Assembly (NCBI GenBank): GCA_014529385.2
Contig: CM043945.1
Coordinates: forward strand, 148,074,241-148,138,240
Length of the DNA: 64,000 nucleotides
DNA from: Adiantum capillus-veneris
Lineage: Eukaryota; Streptophyta; Polypodiopsida; Polypodiales; Pteridaceae
Direction of reading: 5' to 3'
Part shown: piece after piece, positions 62,837-64,000 of the stretch
How the letters are laid out: each line of letters begins with the position of its first letter
Position numbering within the stretch: position 1 is the first letter of the stretch
The notes under the pieces: model-generated
The model's input: only the letters and a program-made list of their open reading frames with translations
The model's database searches: none
Told to the model about the DNA's origin: nothing
Position numbers and translations under genes: made by a program

Positions 62837-64000
62837 ATGCTTTCAAAGCATGGTAAGGCTTTTGCATTTGAGCCACATGAGATAGGATGTGTTGATCCTT
62901 ATATTGTAGCTCCTATGGTAATTTTCACAATACCTCATGTGCCTTGGAATCTGCAGCCTATTCCGGTTCCAAAGGCTCATTTGCCAAAGTTAGTAGAGCT
63001 ACTGAATGAGAAAATCAAAATGGGAATTTGGAGCCTTCTTGTGCTCCATACTCAAACAGGTGGTTCACAGTTCCAAAGAAGAATGGTTCTCTACGCTTCA
63101 TCCAAGATATGCAACCAGTGAACAAGGTGACAATTAGAAATGCAGGAACAGGTCCAATTGTGGATGAATTTGCAGAGGCGTTTGCAGGGAGGGCAATCTA
63201 CTCAATGGGGGATCTCTACTCAGGGTATGATCAATTTCAGCTTGCAATCGAAAGTAGAGACTTGACAACCATGAGGACACCTTTGGGTTTGGTAAGGATG
63301 TGTACCTTGCCACAGGGAGCAACCAACTCGGTTGCACATATGATGAATGGGATGAATAAGGTCTTACGTGACTTTATTCCTCAAATCACAATGCCTTTCA
63401 TTGATGATTTGCCTATCAAAGGATGTGAAGAAAGTGACAAAGATGAGGCTTTGGATCTCAAGGGATGTCGCAGGTTTGTGGTAAATCACATAAATGATTT
63501 TGATAAAATTTTGTCTAGGTTGGAAGAAGTGAATCTTACATTGTCAGGGAAAAAGTCTATGTTTGGTGTCAAAGAAGTGCTCATTGTGGGGCACATGTGT
63601 GGGCCATATGGTAGGAAACCTTGTCCATCAAAGGTAGATGCCATCCAAAGAATGAAAGAAACATGCACTAGCATCACTGAGGCTAGAAGTTTTCTGGGAG
63701 CATGTGTCTTCTATGTTATTTGGATTCCACATTATGCACATGTAGCTGATCCTCTTTATCAGCTGCTTAGAAAGAATCAAAAGTTTAAATGGACAGAAGC
63801 ACATGTAAAATCCATGAAAAAGCTAAAGGAGTTACTCCAGTCAGCAACGACTTTGAGAAAGGTAGACTATGAGTGTCAAAGGCCAGTGATTGTGACAGTA
63901 GATACCAGTCCTACAGGGATTGGATGGGCAATAGGGCAAGATGACAAAGAAGGACACAGGTATGTGGTAAGATTTGGAGCAAAGGTACTAAGTGCTCGCC
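62837..64000 (+). pseudogene. Gypsy copy 3: reverse transcriptase, frameshifted, cut by window end
   Basis: Starts as copy 2, but one T is missing from the run at 63027-63029 (three T against four at the equivalent place in copy 2), so the frame ends early at 63121. The rest of RT, including FIDD at about 63397-63408, continues in the shifted phase to the window end. This deletion is specific to copy 3, as is an A-to-G change near 63180. Confidence 0.9.

Larger units (their letters stand above)
44546..64000 (+). mobile_element. Tandem Gypsy array: body - LTR - body - LTR - body
   Basis: Three bodies in direct order share single LTRs: copy 1 from 44546 (5' truncated), LTR 49728-51794, copy 2 51795-57802, LTR 57803-59823, copy 3 from 59824 to the window end. 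Equivalent points are 8075 and 8029 bases apart. Bodies differ by only a few substitutions. Copies 2 and 3 are closest (shared differences from copy 1 around 45066-45090 and 45557). Such arrays arise by unequal recombination between LTRs of one insertion. Confidence 0.9.

Overview
The window is nuclear DNA of a land plant and consists almost entirely of nested transposable elements. I see no host gene, rRNA, complete tRNA or CRISPR array. The main clues to a plant are an LTR element with the tRNA-Asp primer site used by Athila/Tat Gypsy elements, a non-LTR element with a C-terminal zinc knuckle, a Helitron remnant, a Copia remnant and many CT/CA microsatellites. The style of the Gypsy polyproteins and the LINE makes a non-seed plant (fern, lycophyte or bryophyte) my best guess; this rests on impression, not on a search.

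Layout. 0-2.0 kb: 3' part of a LINE reverse transcriptase ending in a hairpin and a CT tract. 2.0-4.35 kb: microsatellite island with a 448-bp inverted-repeat element. 4.4-6.1 kb: decayed Copia (LTR, primer site, gag). 6.1-9.5 kb: no recognisable gene; a run of 34 C. 9.56-10.62 kb: solo LTR with CTATG target duplication. 10.7-11.36 kb: foldback-like element made of 82-bp units. 11.7-42.0 kb, minus strand: an old Athila/Tat-like element (outer) interrupted at GAGGT by a complete 21.2-kb relative (inner, 17493-38719). The inner element carries LTRs, a tRNA-Asp primer site, a leader with four ~288-bp repeats, gag, protease, RT/RNase H, integrase, a second protease-like domain and a long extra coiled-coil ORF. 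That ORF is itself split by a 2.7-kb solo LTR, and a 1.33-kb DNA element lies upstream of it. 42.07-42.6 kb: Helitron N-terminal domain remnant. 43.5-44.5 kb, minus: a LINE relative with ORF1 only.

44.5-64 kb, plus strand: a tandem Gypsy array (truncated body - LTR - full body - LTR - body cut by the window end) with periods of 8075 and 8029 bp. The 46-bp difference equals the length difference of one TA microsatellite in the LTR. All bodies share the same in-frame stops, most of them explicable by C-to-T change, so the array probably grew by recombination of an already dead copy.

The most unusual signals are: (1) two tandem ~70-codon ORFs inside the Gypsy LTR, overlapping by ATGA, that resemble each other in protein while using different synonymous codons; (2) a 22-bp palindrome repeated in the leaders of the Athila-like elements with matched changes in both arms; (3) the foldback element of hairpin-forming 82-bp units; (4) an ORF1-only LINE sharing the 3' hairpin of the full LINE.
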